Below, one piece after another: positions 19,287 to 26,702 of a DNA stretch of 64,000 bases; the first letter of the stretch is position 1, and every line of letters starts with the position of its first letter. This DNA comes from Sva-07 sp963707515 (GTDB lineage Bacteria > Actinomycetota > Acidimicrobiia > Acidimicrobiales > Ilumatobacteraceae): NCBI GenBank assembly GCA_963707515.1, contig CAVPQI010000002.1, positions 62,001 through 126,000 of the forward strand, written 5' to 3'. Under the pieces are notes generated by a model. That model did no database searches and was not told the origin of the DNA. It worked only from the letters and a program-made list of their open reading frames with translations. Position numbers and translations under genes: made by a program.

Positions 19287-19305
19287 CCGATGGTCTGACC
19301 ATCGG
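19287..19305. promoter_or_regulatory. GntR/FadR-type operator, copy 2
   Basis: Perfect 19-bp palindrome with arms CCGATGGTC and GACCATCGG around a central T. It lies between the divergent GntR gene and the VOC gene, 27 nt before ATG 19332. It shares the 13-bp core with the site at 18234, so one regulator likely controls both units. Confidence 0.82.
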
Positions 19306-19331
19306 ACTCCGTCCGCCTACTAGTCGCCCAC

Positions 19332-19830
19332 ATGACGTATCCGAACACGCTTGATCTTCGTCGACTTCCCGTCCTCCGATCCCGAGGCGTCGGCGGAGTT
19401 CTACAACGCCGTCTTCGGCTGGGAGGTCGAGCCGCGACCGGCCAACGTCTTCCACCGCATCGTCCCCGGCCAGAACTTCCAGGTCGACGACGGCTCGCAG
19501 GGCCCGACGGGCAACTTGCACATGGGCATCTTCAATGCCGCCAACGCTCGCCCGCACCCGGACCCCGCCGGCGTCGAGCCGCGCACGCTGGCCGACCCGA
19601 CCGCTGGTCACACGGCGCGCACGTGGATCCTCGTCAGCGACGACGATTCGCTCGAACGGATCATCGACGAGGCGACGTCGCGTGGGGCCACCGAGTTGTG
19701 GCGCGACCACTACTGGGCGGAGTTCAACGGTTTCAACGGTGCCTTCACCGACCCGTGGGGCAACACGTTCGTGCTGTGGGTCAAGGGCGGCGACGAGCCG
19801 CAGATTCCGGAAGGGTGGACCAATGAGTGA
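19332..19830 (+). CDS. VOC (glyoxalase)-family protein
   Basis: About 165 aa. The natural start is probably ATG 19332 (M-T-Y-P-N-T, then LIFVDFPSSDPEAS), but one extra T near 19350 puts it out of frame. Read strictly, the open frame begins at TTG 19351 (159 aa). Glyoxalase pattern: FYNAVFGWEVEPRP near the start and GAFTDPWGNTFVLWV at the end. It sits next to the GntR operator and overlaps the next VOC gene by 8 nt. Probably part of the GntR regulon. Confidence 0.78.
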
Positions 19831-20305
19831 GATGACCGCGCCGAACCACGAGCTTCGGCCGACGGTGGCCCGGTGGACGCACATCGCGTTGCGCGTCGCC
19901 GACATCGACAAGACGATCGAGTGGTACCTCGAGTACACGCCGATGGAGTTGCTCGACAAGCGTGAGGACGAGGACGGGTACGGCGCCTGGCTCGGCCATT
20001 CCGATGGCGGCGATCATCCGTTCATCCTCGTGCTGGCGCAGTTCTTCCCGGACAAGGATCCGTTCGCGCCGGCTCCGATCTCGACGCTGACGCCGTTCGA
20101 CCACTTCGGCATCGAGTTGCCGACGAAGGACGACGTCGACGCCATCGCTGCCCGCGGCGAGGCTGCGGGCTGTCTCGCCTTCCCGGCGCGGATGATGCCC
20201 GATCCGATCGGCTACGTCTGCATGCTCTCGGACCCCGACGGCAACCTGGTCGAGTTCTCCTACGACCAGGGCGTCTACGAGAAGGTCCGCGAAGTCTGGG
20301 GCTGA
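19823..20305 (+). CDS. VOC (glyoxalase/extradiol dioxygenase)-family protein
   Basis: 160 aa from ATG 19823, overlapping the previous stop. It has WTHIALRVADIDKTIEWYLEYT at the start (metal-binding His in THIAL), a central DHFGIELPTKDDVDAIAARGEAAG and LSDPDGNLVEFSYD at the end with the Glu ligand. Co-transcribed with the upstream VOC gene. Possible roles are ring cleavage or isomerisation in the neighbouring catabolic pathway; the substrate is unknown. Confidence 0.85.
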   Translation: MSEMTAPNHELRPTVARWTHIALRVADIDKTIEWYLEYTPMELLDKREDEDGYGAWLGHSDGGDHPFILVLAQFFPDKDPFAPAPISTLTPFDHFGIELPTKDDVDAIAARGEAAGCLAFPARMMPDPIGYVCMLSDPDGNLVEFSYDQGVYEKVREVWG

Positions 20306-20311
20306 GCGACC

Positions 20312-20346
20312 AAGCAACGGTTGGGGCCAGGCCCCAACCGTTGCTT
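20312..20346. repeat. 35-nt perfect palindrome at a convergent stop
   Basis: Arms 20312-20328 and 20330-20346 (17 bp each) are perfectly complementary around one central A; the core is GGGGCC-A-GGCCCC. Its last two bases overlap the P450 stop codon. The inner 31 nt match the layout of the GGGGTC repeat family, so it is probably a diverged member acting as a two-way terminator. Confidence 0.75.
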
Positions 20347-21568
20347 AGTTGACCGCCAGTTCCATCCGCTCGACGCCGCGGATCGTCAGACGGTCGCGGA
20401 ACGTCGGCTCGGCGAGCAGCTCGATCGAGTCGAAGCGGCGGATCAGCCGCCCGATCGCCACGGACGCCTCGAGCCGCGCCAGCGAGGCGCCGAGGCAGTA
20501 GTGGATGCCGGCGCTGAACGCCAGGTGCCGGTTGGCATTGGGGCGGTCGAGCCGCAGGGCGTGGGGGTCGTCGAACACGGCCGGGTCGTGGTTCGCCGCG
20601 CCGAGCACGCACAGCACCGTCCCGCCTGGCTCGACGTCGACGCGTCGGTCGCCCTCGCCGTAGGTCATCGGCGTCATCGCCACCCGCACCGTGTGCTGCA
20701 CCGGACCGTCGAAGCGCAACAGCTCGTCGACGGCGTGGGCGTCGAGCCCGTCGTCGTCGCGCCAGCGGACGAGCTCGTCGCGATTGCGCACGAGGGCGAG
20801 CAGACCGTTGCCGATGAGGTTGACCGTCGTCTCGTGACCGGCGACGTAGAGCAGCACGACGAACGACAGCAGTTCCTCGGTCGACAGCCGCTCGCCTGCT
20901 TCTTCGGCGAGGATCAGCGCTGACAGCACGTCGTCACCGAGGTCGCGGCGGCGGGCGTCGATGATCTCGGTGAGGTAGTCGCTCATCAGTTCGAAGGCGT
21001 TCCCCGATGCCTCGAGCTCGTCGTCGGTGGCGGTCGGTTCCAGCGAGGCGGTGAGCCGCTGGCTCCAGGCGCGCATCTCCTCGCTGCGGTCGCTGGGGAT
21101 CGCCAGCAGGTCGGAGATCACCTGGAACGGCACCGGGAATGCGAGGTCGTCGACGAGTTCCATCCGTCCCGCCTCGGCGGCGCGGTCGAGCACGGCGTCG
21201 ACCTGCACCTCGACCCGCGCCCGCAGGGCATCGATCGCCGACGGCGTGAACGCCTTCGACACCAGCCGGCGCAACCGGGTGTGGTCGGGCGGGTCGAGGT
21301 TGAGGATGCTCTTGGCGCCACGTCGAACCCGCTGGCGCTGTCCGGCGACCGGTGTGGCGTGTTCTTCGACGTCGCGGCTGAAGTCGCCGCTGCGCAGGGC
21401 GCTGGCGACGTCGTCGTACCGCGTCAACACGACGAGCCCGAGCGGCGTGGCGATCGCCGGCGCGTAGGCGCGCATCGTGTCGTAGAAGGAGTAGGGGTCG
21501 GCGCGGAACCCGGGATCGAACGGGTTGTAGAGCGGCGCCGGCTGGGAGAGATCGGTCACGGCAGCCAT
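20345..21568 (-). CDS. cytochrome P450
   Basis: 407 aa soluble bacterial P450. The oxygen-binding I-helix motif AGHETT lies near residue 240, the K-helix ExxR is in VDELLRF, and the haem loop is FSAGIHYCLG with the cysteine at residue 358. The L-D-P-P-D-H-T-R-L-R-R-L-V motif in the first third is typical of actinobacterial CYP families. It hydroxylates a small lipophilic substrate and needs ferredoxin and reductase from elsewhere. A 14-bp palindrome lies 34 nt upstream. Confidence 0.95.
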   Translation of the reverse strand: MAAVTDLSQPAPLYNPFDPGFRADPYSFYDTMRAYAPAIATPLGLVVLTRYDDVASALRSGDFSRDVEEHATPVAGQRQRVRRGAKSILNLDPPDHTRLRRLVSKAFTPSAIDALRARVEVQVDAVLDRAAEAGRMELVDDLAFPVPFQVISDLLAIPSDRSEEMRAWSQRLTASLEPTATDDELEASGNAFELMSDYLTEIIDARRRDLGDDVLSALILAEEAGERLSTEELLSFVVLLYVAGHETTVNLIGNGLLALVRNRDELVRWRDDDGLDAHAVDELLRFDGPVQHTVRVAMTPMTYGEGDRRVDVEPGGTVLCVLGAANHDPAVFDDPHALRLDRPNANRHLAFSAGIHYCLGASLARLEASVAIGRLIRRFDSIELLAEPTFRDRLTIRGVERMELAVN

Positions 21569-21601
21569 CTTTCCACGCGATGGGCGATCGTGACAGTAGC
21601 G

Positions 21602-21615
21602 ATGACAAATGTCAT
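21602..21615. promoter_or_regulatory. palindrome (possible operator) before the P450 gene
   Basis: ATGACA-AA-TGTCAT, perfect 6-bp arms, 34 nt upstream of the P450 start and 14 nt past the aminotransferase stop. The TGACA-N2-TGTCA layout is typical of TetR-type repressors. No regulator gene is adjacent; the TetR gene at 28830 is a distant candidate. Confidence 0.45.
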
Positions 21616-21628
21616 GGGAGGCTCGACA

Positions 21629-22855
21629 TCAGCCTCGGGCGACGTCGGCGAGCGCCGTCGCCAACGTGTCGACGATGCGATCGACCTGGGCGTCGGTCGT
21701 CACCAGCGGGGGACAGAAGGTCACCGTGTCGCTGCCGATCGCCCGGGTGATCACACCGAGTTCGAGCATCCGGTCGCGGACCTTGACGGCGTCACGGTCG
21801 GGGTGCATCGCGGCGCCGAAGATGGCGACCTCGCCGCGGATGGCGGCCACTGCGCCGTCGGCTTGGAGCGCCCGCAACCCGGCCTCCAGTCGTCCACCCA
21901 TCGAGCGCGCCGCGGCGAGCAGCCCGTCGCGTTCGATGACGTCGAGGTTGGCGAGCGCTGCCCGGCATGCCGTCGGATGCCCCGAGTACGTGTAGCCGTG
22001 GCGGAGGAAGAAGTCGGGATCCGACTCCAGCGCGTCGCACACGGCGCGACCGAGGACGACGCCGCCGAGTGGTTGGTAGCCGGACGTGACGCCCTTGGCG
22101 AACGTCGTCAGGTCGGGTGTCACGCCGTAGTGCTCGGCGCCGAACCACGAGCCGAGCCGCCCGAACGCGGTGATCACTTCGTCGAACACGAGCAGCGCAC
22201 CGTGCTGGTCGCAGAGCCGCCGCAGTTCGGTGAGATACCCGTCCACCGGTGGGAAGACACCGGCGGCGCCTTGCACCGGTTCGGTGATGACGGCGGCGAC
22301 CTCGCTGGAGCGGTCGGCCATCAGCCGTGAGAGTGCTTCGCTGTCGTCGGCGGGCACCTGCACGACGTCGGCGAGCAGTTCGCCGTACCCCTCGCGGTTG
22401 AGGGCGATGCCCTGGGCGCTGGTGCCGCCGTAGTTGGTGCCGTGGTAGCCGCGGGTGCGGGTGATGATCAGGCGCCGTTCGGGGTGGCCGGCGAGGACGT
22501 GGGTCAGGCGGGCGAGCTTCATCGCCGTGTCGACGGCCTCGGATCCCGACCCGGCGAAGAAGACGCGGGCGTCGGGGATGGGGGAGAGGTCGGCGATGCG
22601 GGCGGCGAGGGTGTCGGCCGGTTCGTTGGTGAACGGGTCGAAGCAGGAGTACGCCTCGAGGGTCGAGATCTGGTCGGCGACGGCGTCGGCGATGTCGCGG
22701 CGGCCGTGCCCGATCTGGCAGTACCAGAGGCTGGCCATGGCGTCGATCAGCTCGCGGCCGTCCGCATCCCACAGCGTCGCCCCGTCGCCGCGAACGATGG
22801 TCACGAACGCGGGTCGGGTGGGCTTGGCGAACGGGTGCAGGAAGGCGCCGGGCAT
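21629..22855 (-). CDS. class III pyridoxal-phosphate aminotransferase
   Basis: 408 aa, full length for the omega-aminotransferase group. AGSGSEAVDTAMKLAR binds the cofactor phosphate, FDEVITAFGR contains the Asp (about 235) that pairs with the pyridine nitrogen, and the Schiff-base lysine is K254 in TFAKGVTSGY. It transfers an amino group between an amine or omega-amino acid and a keto acid. It lies 60 nt upstream of the P450 on the same strand, so co-transcription is possible. Confidence 0.92.
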   Translation of the reverse strand: MPGAFLHPFAKPTRPAFVTIVRGDGATLWDADGRELIDAMASLWYCQIGHGRRDIADAVADQISTLEAYSCFDPFTNEPADTLAARIADLSPIPDARVFFAGSGSEAVDTAMKLARLTHVLAGHPERRLIITRTRGYHGTNYGGTSAQGIALNREGYGELLADVVQVPADDSEALSRLMADRSSEVAAVITEPVQGAAGVFPPVDGYLTELRRLCDQHGALLVFDEVITAFGRLGSWFGAEHYGVTPDLTTFAKGVTSGYQPLGGVVLGRAVCDALESDPDFFLRHGYTYSGHPTACRAALANLDVIERDGLLAAARSMGGRLEAGLRALQADGAVAAIRGEVAIFGAAMHPDRDAVKVRDRMLELGVITRAIGSDTVTFCPPLVTTDAQVDRIVDTLATALADVARG

Positions 22856-22959
22856 GTGCGCATTGTGTCAGTCGGCGGGCGGCCGTGCGGTCGGTTGGGG
22901 CCCCGACGGCGGTGTCGCCGGAGGGCTGCCTCGTTGCCCGCGCCGCTAGGTTGGCCGGC

Positions 22960-23328
22960 ATGCGCAAGCCCGATGTGAACATCCCCGATGGAACCCCGCC
23001 CGCCGACCTCGTCGTCAAGGACGACACCGTCGGCGACGGTGCGGAGGCGACCCCTGGTTCGTCGGTCACGGTCCACTACGTCGGGGTCGCGTGGTCGACC
23101 GGTGAGCAGTTCGACGCGTCCTGGGATCGGATGGAGCCGTTCACGTTCGGGCTCGGTGCCCGCCAGGTGATCCAGGGCTGGGACGACGGGGTGCAGGGCA
23201 TGCGCGTCGGCGGCCGGCGCACGCTGACGATCCCGCCGCACATGGGCTACGGCGCGGCCGGTGCCGGCGGTGTGATCAAGCCGAACGAGACCCTCGTCTT
23301 CGTCGTCGACCTACTCGAGGTCAAGTGA
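22960..23328 (+). CDS. FKBP-type peptidyl-prolyl cis-trans isomerase
   Basis: 122 aa cytoplasmic single-domain FKBP. Signatures: VTVHYVGVAWSTGEQFDASWD, VIQGWDDGVQGMRVGGRR and IPPHMGYGAAGAGG, covering the active-site Asp, Trp and Tyr residues. Start ATG 22960 puts the family core about 25 residues in. Catalyses proline isomerisation during folding. Single gene. Confidence 0.93.
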   Translation: MRKPDVNIPDGTPPADLVVKDDTVGDGAEATPGSSVTVHYVGVAWSTGEQFDASWDRMEPFTFGLGARQVIQGWDDGVQGMRVGGRRTLTIPPHMGYGAAGAGGVIKPNETLVFVVDLLEVK

Positions 23329-23448
23329 CGCCGCGCTGACTCAGCTCGACGCCCGCCCGGGCGCGCCGGTTTCGGTCACACCGCGCCGCGGTAGTACGTC
23401 GCCCGTCAGCGGCGCACCGATCCGCGGTGGGCCGCCGAAAGGAGCAAC

Positions 23449-23601
23449 GTGAGTGCAACGCTGTTGTGGATCATCGCCGCCATCTTGGTGGTGGTCGGCA
23501 TCGTCCAACTGTTCCAGGGCCAGATCGTGTGGGGCGTGGTGCTGATCGTCCTCGGGTGCATCGTCGGCCCCGGCGGCTACAGCATCTTCCGAACGAGGTA
23601 G
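23449..23601 (+). CDS. small membrane protein with GPGGYSIF motif
   Basis: 50 aa from GTG 23449, with GGAG 5 nt upstream. It has two hydrophobic helices (residues 3-19 and 27-41) joined by FQGQIV, then GPGGYSIF at the C terminus. Small proteins of this shape are widespread in Actinobacteria next to diverse genes, and no function is known to me. It lies 120 nt after the FKBP gene. Confidence 0.75.
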   Translation: MSATLLWIIAAILVVVGIVQLFQGQIVWGVVLIVLGCIVGPGGYSIFRTR

Positions 23602-23638
23602 TGAGACCGGCCGGATCGGCGTGCCTCACCAGGGCGTG

Positions 23639-24589
23639 TCACAGGCGGGGGCGAACTTCGGCGTCGAAGAAGTCGAAGAACCCCGCCTGGTCCGGCCCGA
23701 TCTGGTTGATGTAGATCTCGTCGAACCCGGCGTCGACGTACTCCTTGATCGCCGCCACGTGGCGTTCGGGATCCGGTCCGCAGGCGACCTGTTCCTTGAT
23801 CGATTCGACCGTCACGAGTTCGCTCGCTTGGTCGAAGTGGGCCGGCATCGGCAGTTCCTGGGACAACTCGCCGCTGACGCCCTGGTTGCGCCACAGCGTG
23901 TGGACGAGTTCGGCGGCGGCATTCTCGTCGGGACCCCAGCACACTTTGAGGCCGCCCTGGGTCGGGCCGCGGCCGCCGTCGGTGTTGTATCGGTTGCACG
24001 ATTCGGCGTCGGGATTGACGGTCATGAACCCGTCGCCGATGTCGATCGCCAGGTCGAGTGCTTTCGGGCCGAACGCCGAGATCGGCACCGGGATCGGCGC
24101 CTCGGGGCAGTCGTAGAGGCGAGCCCGGTCGACGACGAAATTGGCGCCGTGGTGCGACATCTGCTCGCCGGTCCACAGCGCTCGCATCACCTCGACCGCT
24201 TCACGAAGCCGGTCGAGGCGTTCGTCGGTGGAGGGCCACCGGTCACCGAGCACGTGCTCGTTGAGCGCTTCGCCGCTGCCGACGCCGAGGCGGAAGCGTC
24301 CCTGGAGTTGCAGGCTGGCGGTCGCCGCCGCCTGGGCGACGATCACCGGGTGGATGCGCATGATCGGGCAGGTCACGGCCGTGGTCACCTGGACGTTCGC
24401 GGTGGTGGCGGCGATGCCTCCGATCACTCCCCAGACGAATGGGCTGTGGCCCTGCTCGTCGAGCCAGGGGTGGAAGTGGTCCGAGATCCACAGCGAGGTG
24501 ATGCCGTGGCGTTCGGCGAGCTGGGCATGCTCGACGAGGTCCCTCGGATGGTGGTCCTCGCTGGACAAGAAGTAGCCGATCTCAGCCAT
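23639..24589 (-). CDS. LLM-class (F420-dependent) oxidoreductase
   Basis: 316 aa luciferase-like TIM barrel. Start ATG 24589 (MAEIGYFLSSEDH) matches the family start; the open frame extends further upstream but reads unnaturally. Typical patches: SLWISDHFHPW, TAVTCPIMRIHP, LGVGSGEALNEH and SAFGPKALDLA, resembling F420-dependent glucose-6-phosphate dehydrogenase-like enzymes. It moves hydride between F420 and an organic substrate. The C terminus (INQIGPDQAGFFDFF) fits the subgroup. Confidence 0.88.
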   Translation of the reverse strand: MAEIGYFLSSEDHHPRDLVEHAQLAERHGITSLWISDHFHPWLDEQGHSPFVWGVIGGIAATTANVQVTTAVTCPIMRIHPVIVAQAAATASLQLQGRFRLGVGSGEALNEHVLGDRWPSTDERLDRLREAVEVMRALWTGEQMSHHGANFVVDRARLYDCPEAPIPVPISAFGPKALDLAIDIGDGFMTVNPDAESCNRYNTDGGRGPTQGGLKVCWGPDENAAAELVHTLWRNQGVSGELSQELPMPAHFDQASELVTVESIKEQVACGPDPERHVAAIKEYVDAGFDEIYINQIGPDQAGFFDFFDAEVRPRL

Positions 24590-24769
24590 CGGCACCCTCG
24601 ATCTTGCTGGTGTGCACAGGTCCTCCTCGGGGTCGGGGCGTGTGCGGTACCCAGCTAGCGCTCGAACCATGTCACCGATGTCGATCGATCGCGTCGAAGG
24701 AGCCGCCGGCGCCGCCGTGAGTGCATGGTCGTCCGAACCGCTCCTGCCCGCGTCGTGCGGCCGCCGCTC

Positions 24770-24801
24770 TTGCGACTGGAGGTCGGATCAGATAATCTGA
24801 T
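24770..24801 (+). promoter_or_regulatory. promoter with overlapping operator of the toxin-antitoxin pair
   Basis: TTGCGA (24770-24775) and GATAAT (24791-24796) are spaced 15 bp. A perfect inverted repeat ATCAGAT-A-ATCTGAT (24787-24801) covers the -10 box. The GTG of the antitoxin follows 4 nt later, so the transcript is probably leaderless and repressed by the antitoxin or its complex. Confidence 0.65.
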
Positions 24802-24805
24802 ATCC

Positions 24806-25048
24806 GTGCCGGAGGTGACCGCCACGGAGGCCTCGCGGAGGTTCGCAGACCTCCTCGATGGCGTCGAGCACCGAGGCGAGATCTACACGATTGTTCGTCG
24901 CGGTCGAGTGGTGGCCCAACTGGAACCCGCTCGAGCCGCCTCCGGTAGAGACGTGAAAGCGCTGCTTCGCCGGCGTCGCCCCGACCGGGCTTGGACTGAC
25001 GAGATCACGGAATTGCGCAGGTCGCTCGTCGTCGAGGAGCGGTTCTGA
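24806..25048 (+). CDS. Phd/YefM-type antitoxin
   Basis: 80 aa from GTG 24806. The N-terminal pattern V-T-A-T-E-A-S-R-R-F-A-D-L-L-D, then YTIVRRGRVVAQLEP, is the prevent-host-death DNA-binding fold. The C-terminal half (KALLRRRRPDRAWTDEI) should bind the toxin. It sits directly after an operator-like palindrome and 5 nt before the PIN gene, the standard order for this toxin-antitoxin type. Confidence 0.87.
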   Translation: MPEVTATEASRRFADLLDGVEHRGEIYTIVRRGRVVAQLEPARAASGRDVKALLRRRRPDRAWTDEITELRRSLVVEERF

Positions 25049-25053
25049 GCGCG

Positions 25054-25444
25054 TTGCTGCTCGACACCAGCGTGTTGATCGAGGTCGAGCGAGACGGATT
25101 TGACCTCGACGAACTGATCGACGACGACGACGAACCCGCGATCGCCGCGATCACGATCGCCGAGCTCGGAGTGGGCGTGGAGATCTCCACAGGGAAGCGC
25201 AAGTCGGCTCGGAGGCAGTTTCTCGACGAGGTCATCGCAACGCTGCCGATCGTCGGTTACGACGTCGAGGTCGCTCGCGGCGCACACGGCGCTGCTCGTC
25301 GTCGTTCGCACGCGAGGCACGCCGCGTGGAGCACACGACCTGATCATTGCCGCCACTGCCCGGGCCACCGCCCGCACTGTTGTGACCGCAGACCGAACTG
25401 GGTTCGACGATCTTCCTGGCGTCGCCGTTCGCCTGCCATCGTGA
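25054..25444 (+). pseudogene. PIN-domain (VapC-like) toxin, frameshifted
   Basis: About 129 residues if one extra G near 25279-25281 is removed. The N-terminal part has LLDTSVLIEVER (first acidic residue) and AAITIAELGVG. After the shift the protein resumes as RGTPRGAHDLIIAATA and VVTADRTGFDDLPG, giving the remaining acidic ligands, and ends TGA 25442-25444. As written, the frame reads into unrelated sequence. PIN toxins cut RNA. This could be a genuine loss of toxin activity or a lone sequence error; it lies outside the indel-rich patch. Confidence 0.78.
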
Positions 25445-25564
25445 TCCGTACGAGATCAGAGCTTGCCGATCGGCGCTCTCGAGTTCAGACCGTCGGGGTG
25501 CACAGAAACGCGGGTGCTCGGCGGGGGCCACGTGCCGCCTCACCTGCCCAGCCAGAATGGTGCC

Positions 25565-25930
25565 GTGCGAGTAGTCCGTCTCGATCATGTTCAGCTGGCG
25601 ATGCCGGCAGGACGAGAGGCTGAGGCGGTCGCCTTCTACGAGGGACTCCTCGGCATCGCGGACGTTCCCAAACCCGACCACCTCGCAGCTCGCGGTGGCT
25701 GCTGGTTCGAGGACGGCGATCTGAAGGTCCACCTCGGCGTCGACGGCGACTTCCGGCCGGCGACCAAAGCGCACCCTGCGTTCATTGTCGACGACGTACG
25801 CAGCATCGCCGGTGCGGTCGCCGCGGCGGGGTTCGTCGTCAACGACGACGAGCCGCTCGATGGGTACGACCGCGTCTACGTCGCCGACCCCTTCGGCAAC
25901 CGCATCGAACTCATGCAACCCACTGCGTAG
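25565..25930 (+). CDS. VOC (glyoxalase)-family protein
   Basis: 121 aa from GTG 25565. Fits the small glyoxalase fold: VRLDHVQLAMPAG with the first metal His, FYEGLLGIADVPKP, CWFEDGDLKVHLGV with a second His, and YVADPFGNRIELMQP with the Glu ligand. Stand-alone gene with a 120-nt upstream gap. Function not predictable beyond metal-dependent isomerase, lyase or dioxygenase. Confidence 0.85.
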   Translation: MRVVRLDHVQLAMPAGREAEAVAFYEGLLGIADVPKPDHLAARGGCWFEDGDLKVHLGVDGDFRPATKAHPAFIVDDVRSIAGAVAAAGFVVNDDEPLDGYDRVYVADPFGNRIELMQPTA

Positions 25931-25976
25931 TGGCAGTTCGCGTCGGGTTTGCGTTCGGGGGCGACCTGCGGCGGCC

Positions 25977-26195
25977 TCACCGGTTTCGTGGGTGGTCCCG
26001 ACTCATTCGTTCGTTGCCGCGCTTGTAGTTGCCGGTTGCCCTGGCCATCACCTCTTGATCGTCCCCCATCGCCACGTCGCCGACGAACTCCTCAGCCTTG
26101 CGGCCACGCAACACGGTGGCTTGTCGACCGTGGTGCTCGATGATGACATCGCCGTTCTTGCGCCGAGTCCACGAGAAGCCGAAGGGGACATTCAC
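25977..26195 (-). CDS. small conserved actinobacterial protein
   Basis: 72 aa from GTG 26195. The sequence FSWTRRKNGDVIIEHHGR, then VLRGRKAEEFVGD and MARATGNYKRGNER near the end, matches a short actinobacterial protein type that I know only as uncharacterised (the ATGNxKRGNER ending is the hallmark). The start is weakly supported because no ribosome site is obvious. It lies downstream of the minus-strand VOC gene by 59 nt. Confidence 0.7.
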   Translation of the reverse strand: MNVPFGFSWTRRKNGDVIIEHHGRQATVLRGRKAEEFVGDVAMGDDQEVMARATGNYKRGNERMSRDHPRNR

Positions 26196-26254
26196 CGCTT
26201 CGGACCGGCCTGCAGGTGGTTGGAGGTCGACACGAGTCGAGAACCTACCGAGAG

Positions 26255-26653
26255 CTACTCGCCGTCCACGAACACGCAGAACGGATGTCCGGCCGGGTCG
26301 AGCATGACGCGGATGCGGGTGCGGTCTCGATCGGCTGGCTGATGAGGCGCCTCGGTCCCGCCACACGCGAGGACGAGCTGCACGGCGGCGTCGAGGTCGG
26401 CGACGAGGACTTCGAAGTGCATCATCTTGGCTTGCCGTCCCGACTGCTCGGGCCACACCGGAGGCTCGTACGTCGACTCGGCCTGGATGTTGAGGCCGAC
26501 GCCACCATCGGGGTTGCGGAGTTGGAGCCAGTCCGGTCCGTCTCGATCCGAGATCTCCCAGCCGAACAAGCGCGAGTAGAAGGTGGCGACGACTTCGGCG
26601 TCGGCACAATCGATGGTCACGGTGGTCCAACTCGCCATCGTCGTTGCTGCCAT
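26255..26653 (-). CDS. VOC (glyoxalase)-family protein
   Basis: 132 aa from ATG 26653 (an in-frame TTG lies 2 codons upstream). Two-module VOC fold: DAEVVATFYSRLFGWEIS, LQLRNPDGGVGLNIQ, MMHFEVLVADLDAAVQ and DPAGHPFCVFV. The last patch is the typical end of small glyoxalase or antibiotic-resistance-like proteins. It lies downstream of the GNAT gene on the same strand (49 nt gap). Confidence 0.85.
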   Translation of the reverse strand: MAATTMASWTTVTIDCADAEVVATFYSRLFGWEISDRDGPDWLQLRNPDGGVGLNIQAESTYEPPVWPEQSGRQAKMMHFEVLVADLDAAVQLVLACGGTEAPHQPADRDRTRIRVMLDPAGHPFCVFVDGE

Positions 26654-26702
26654 GGGCAAGTCTCGCGTGCATCGGCGGTCCCGGGACTGCGGGGCACGTC
26701 AG

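Larger units (their letters stand above)
10780..19352. other. patch dense in single-base indels
   Basis: Every gene between about 10.79 and 19.35 kb is broken by +1/-1 shifts roughly every 50-350 bases, yet protein motifs resume in another frame each time. Both neighbouring segments read cleanly. The edges fall inside genes (the Rieske gene and the VOC gene at 19332), so they do not follow a biological boundary. Most likely this is an unpolished gap-fill; see the finding. Confidence 0.8.

Noticed and set aside
10780..19352. Programmed frameshifting or wholesale pseudogenisation
   Set aside because: Dozens of shifts without slippery sites and with intact motifs in both orientations fit sequence error better than either idea.
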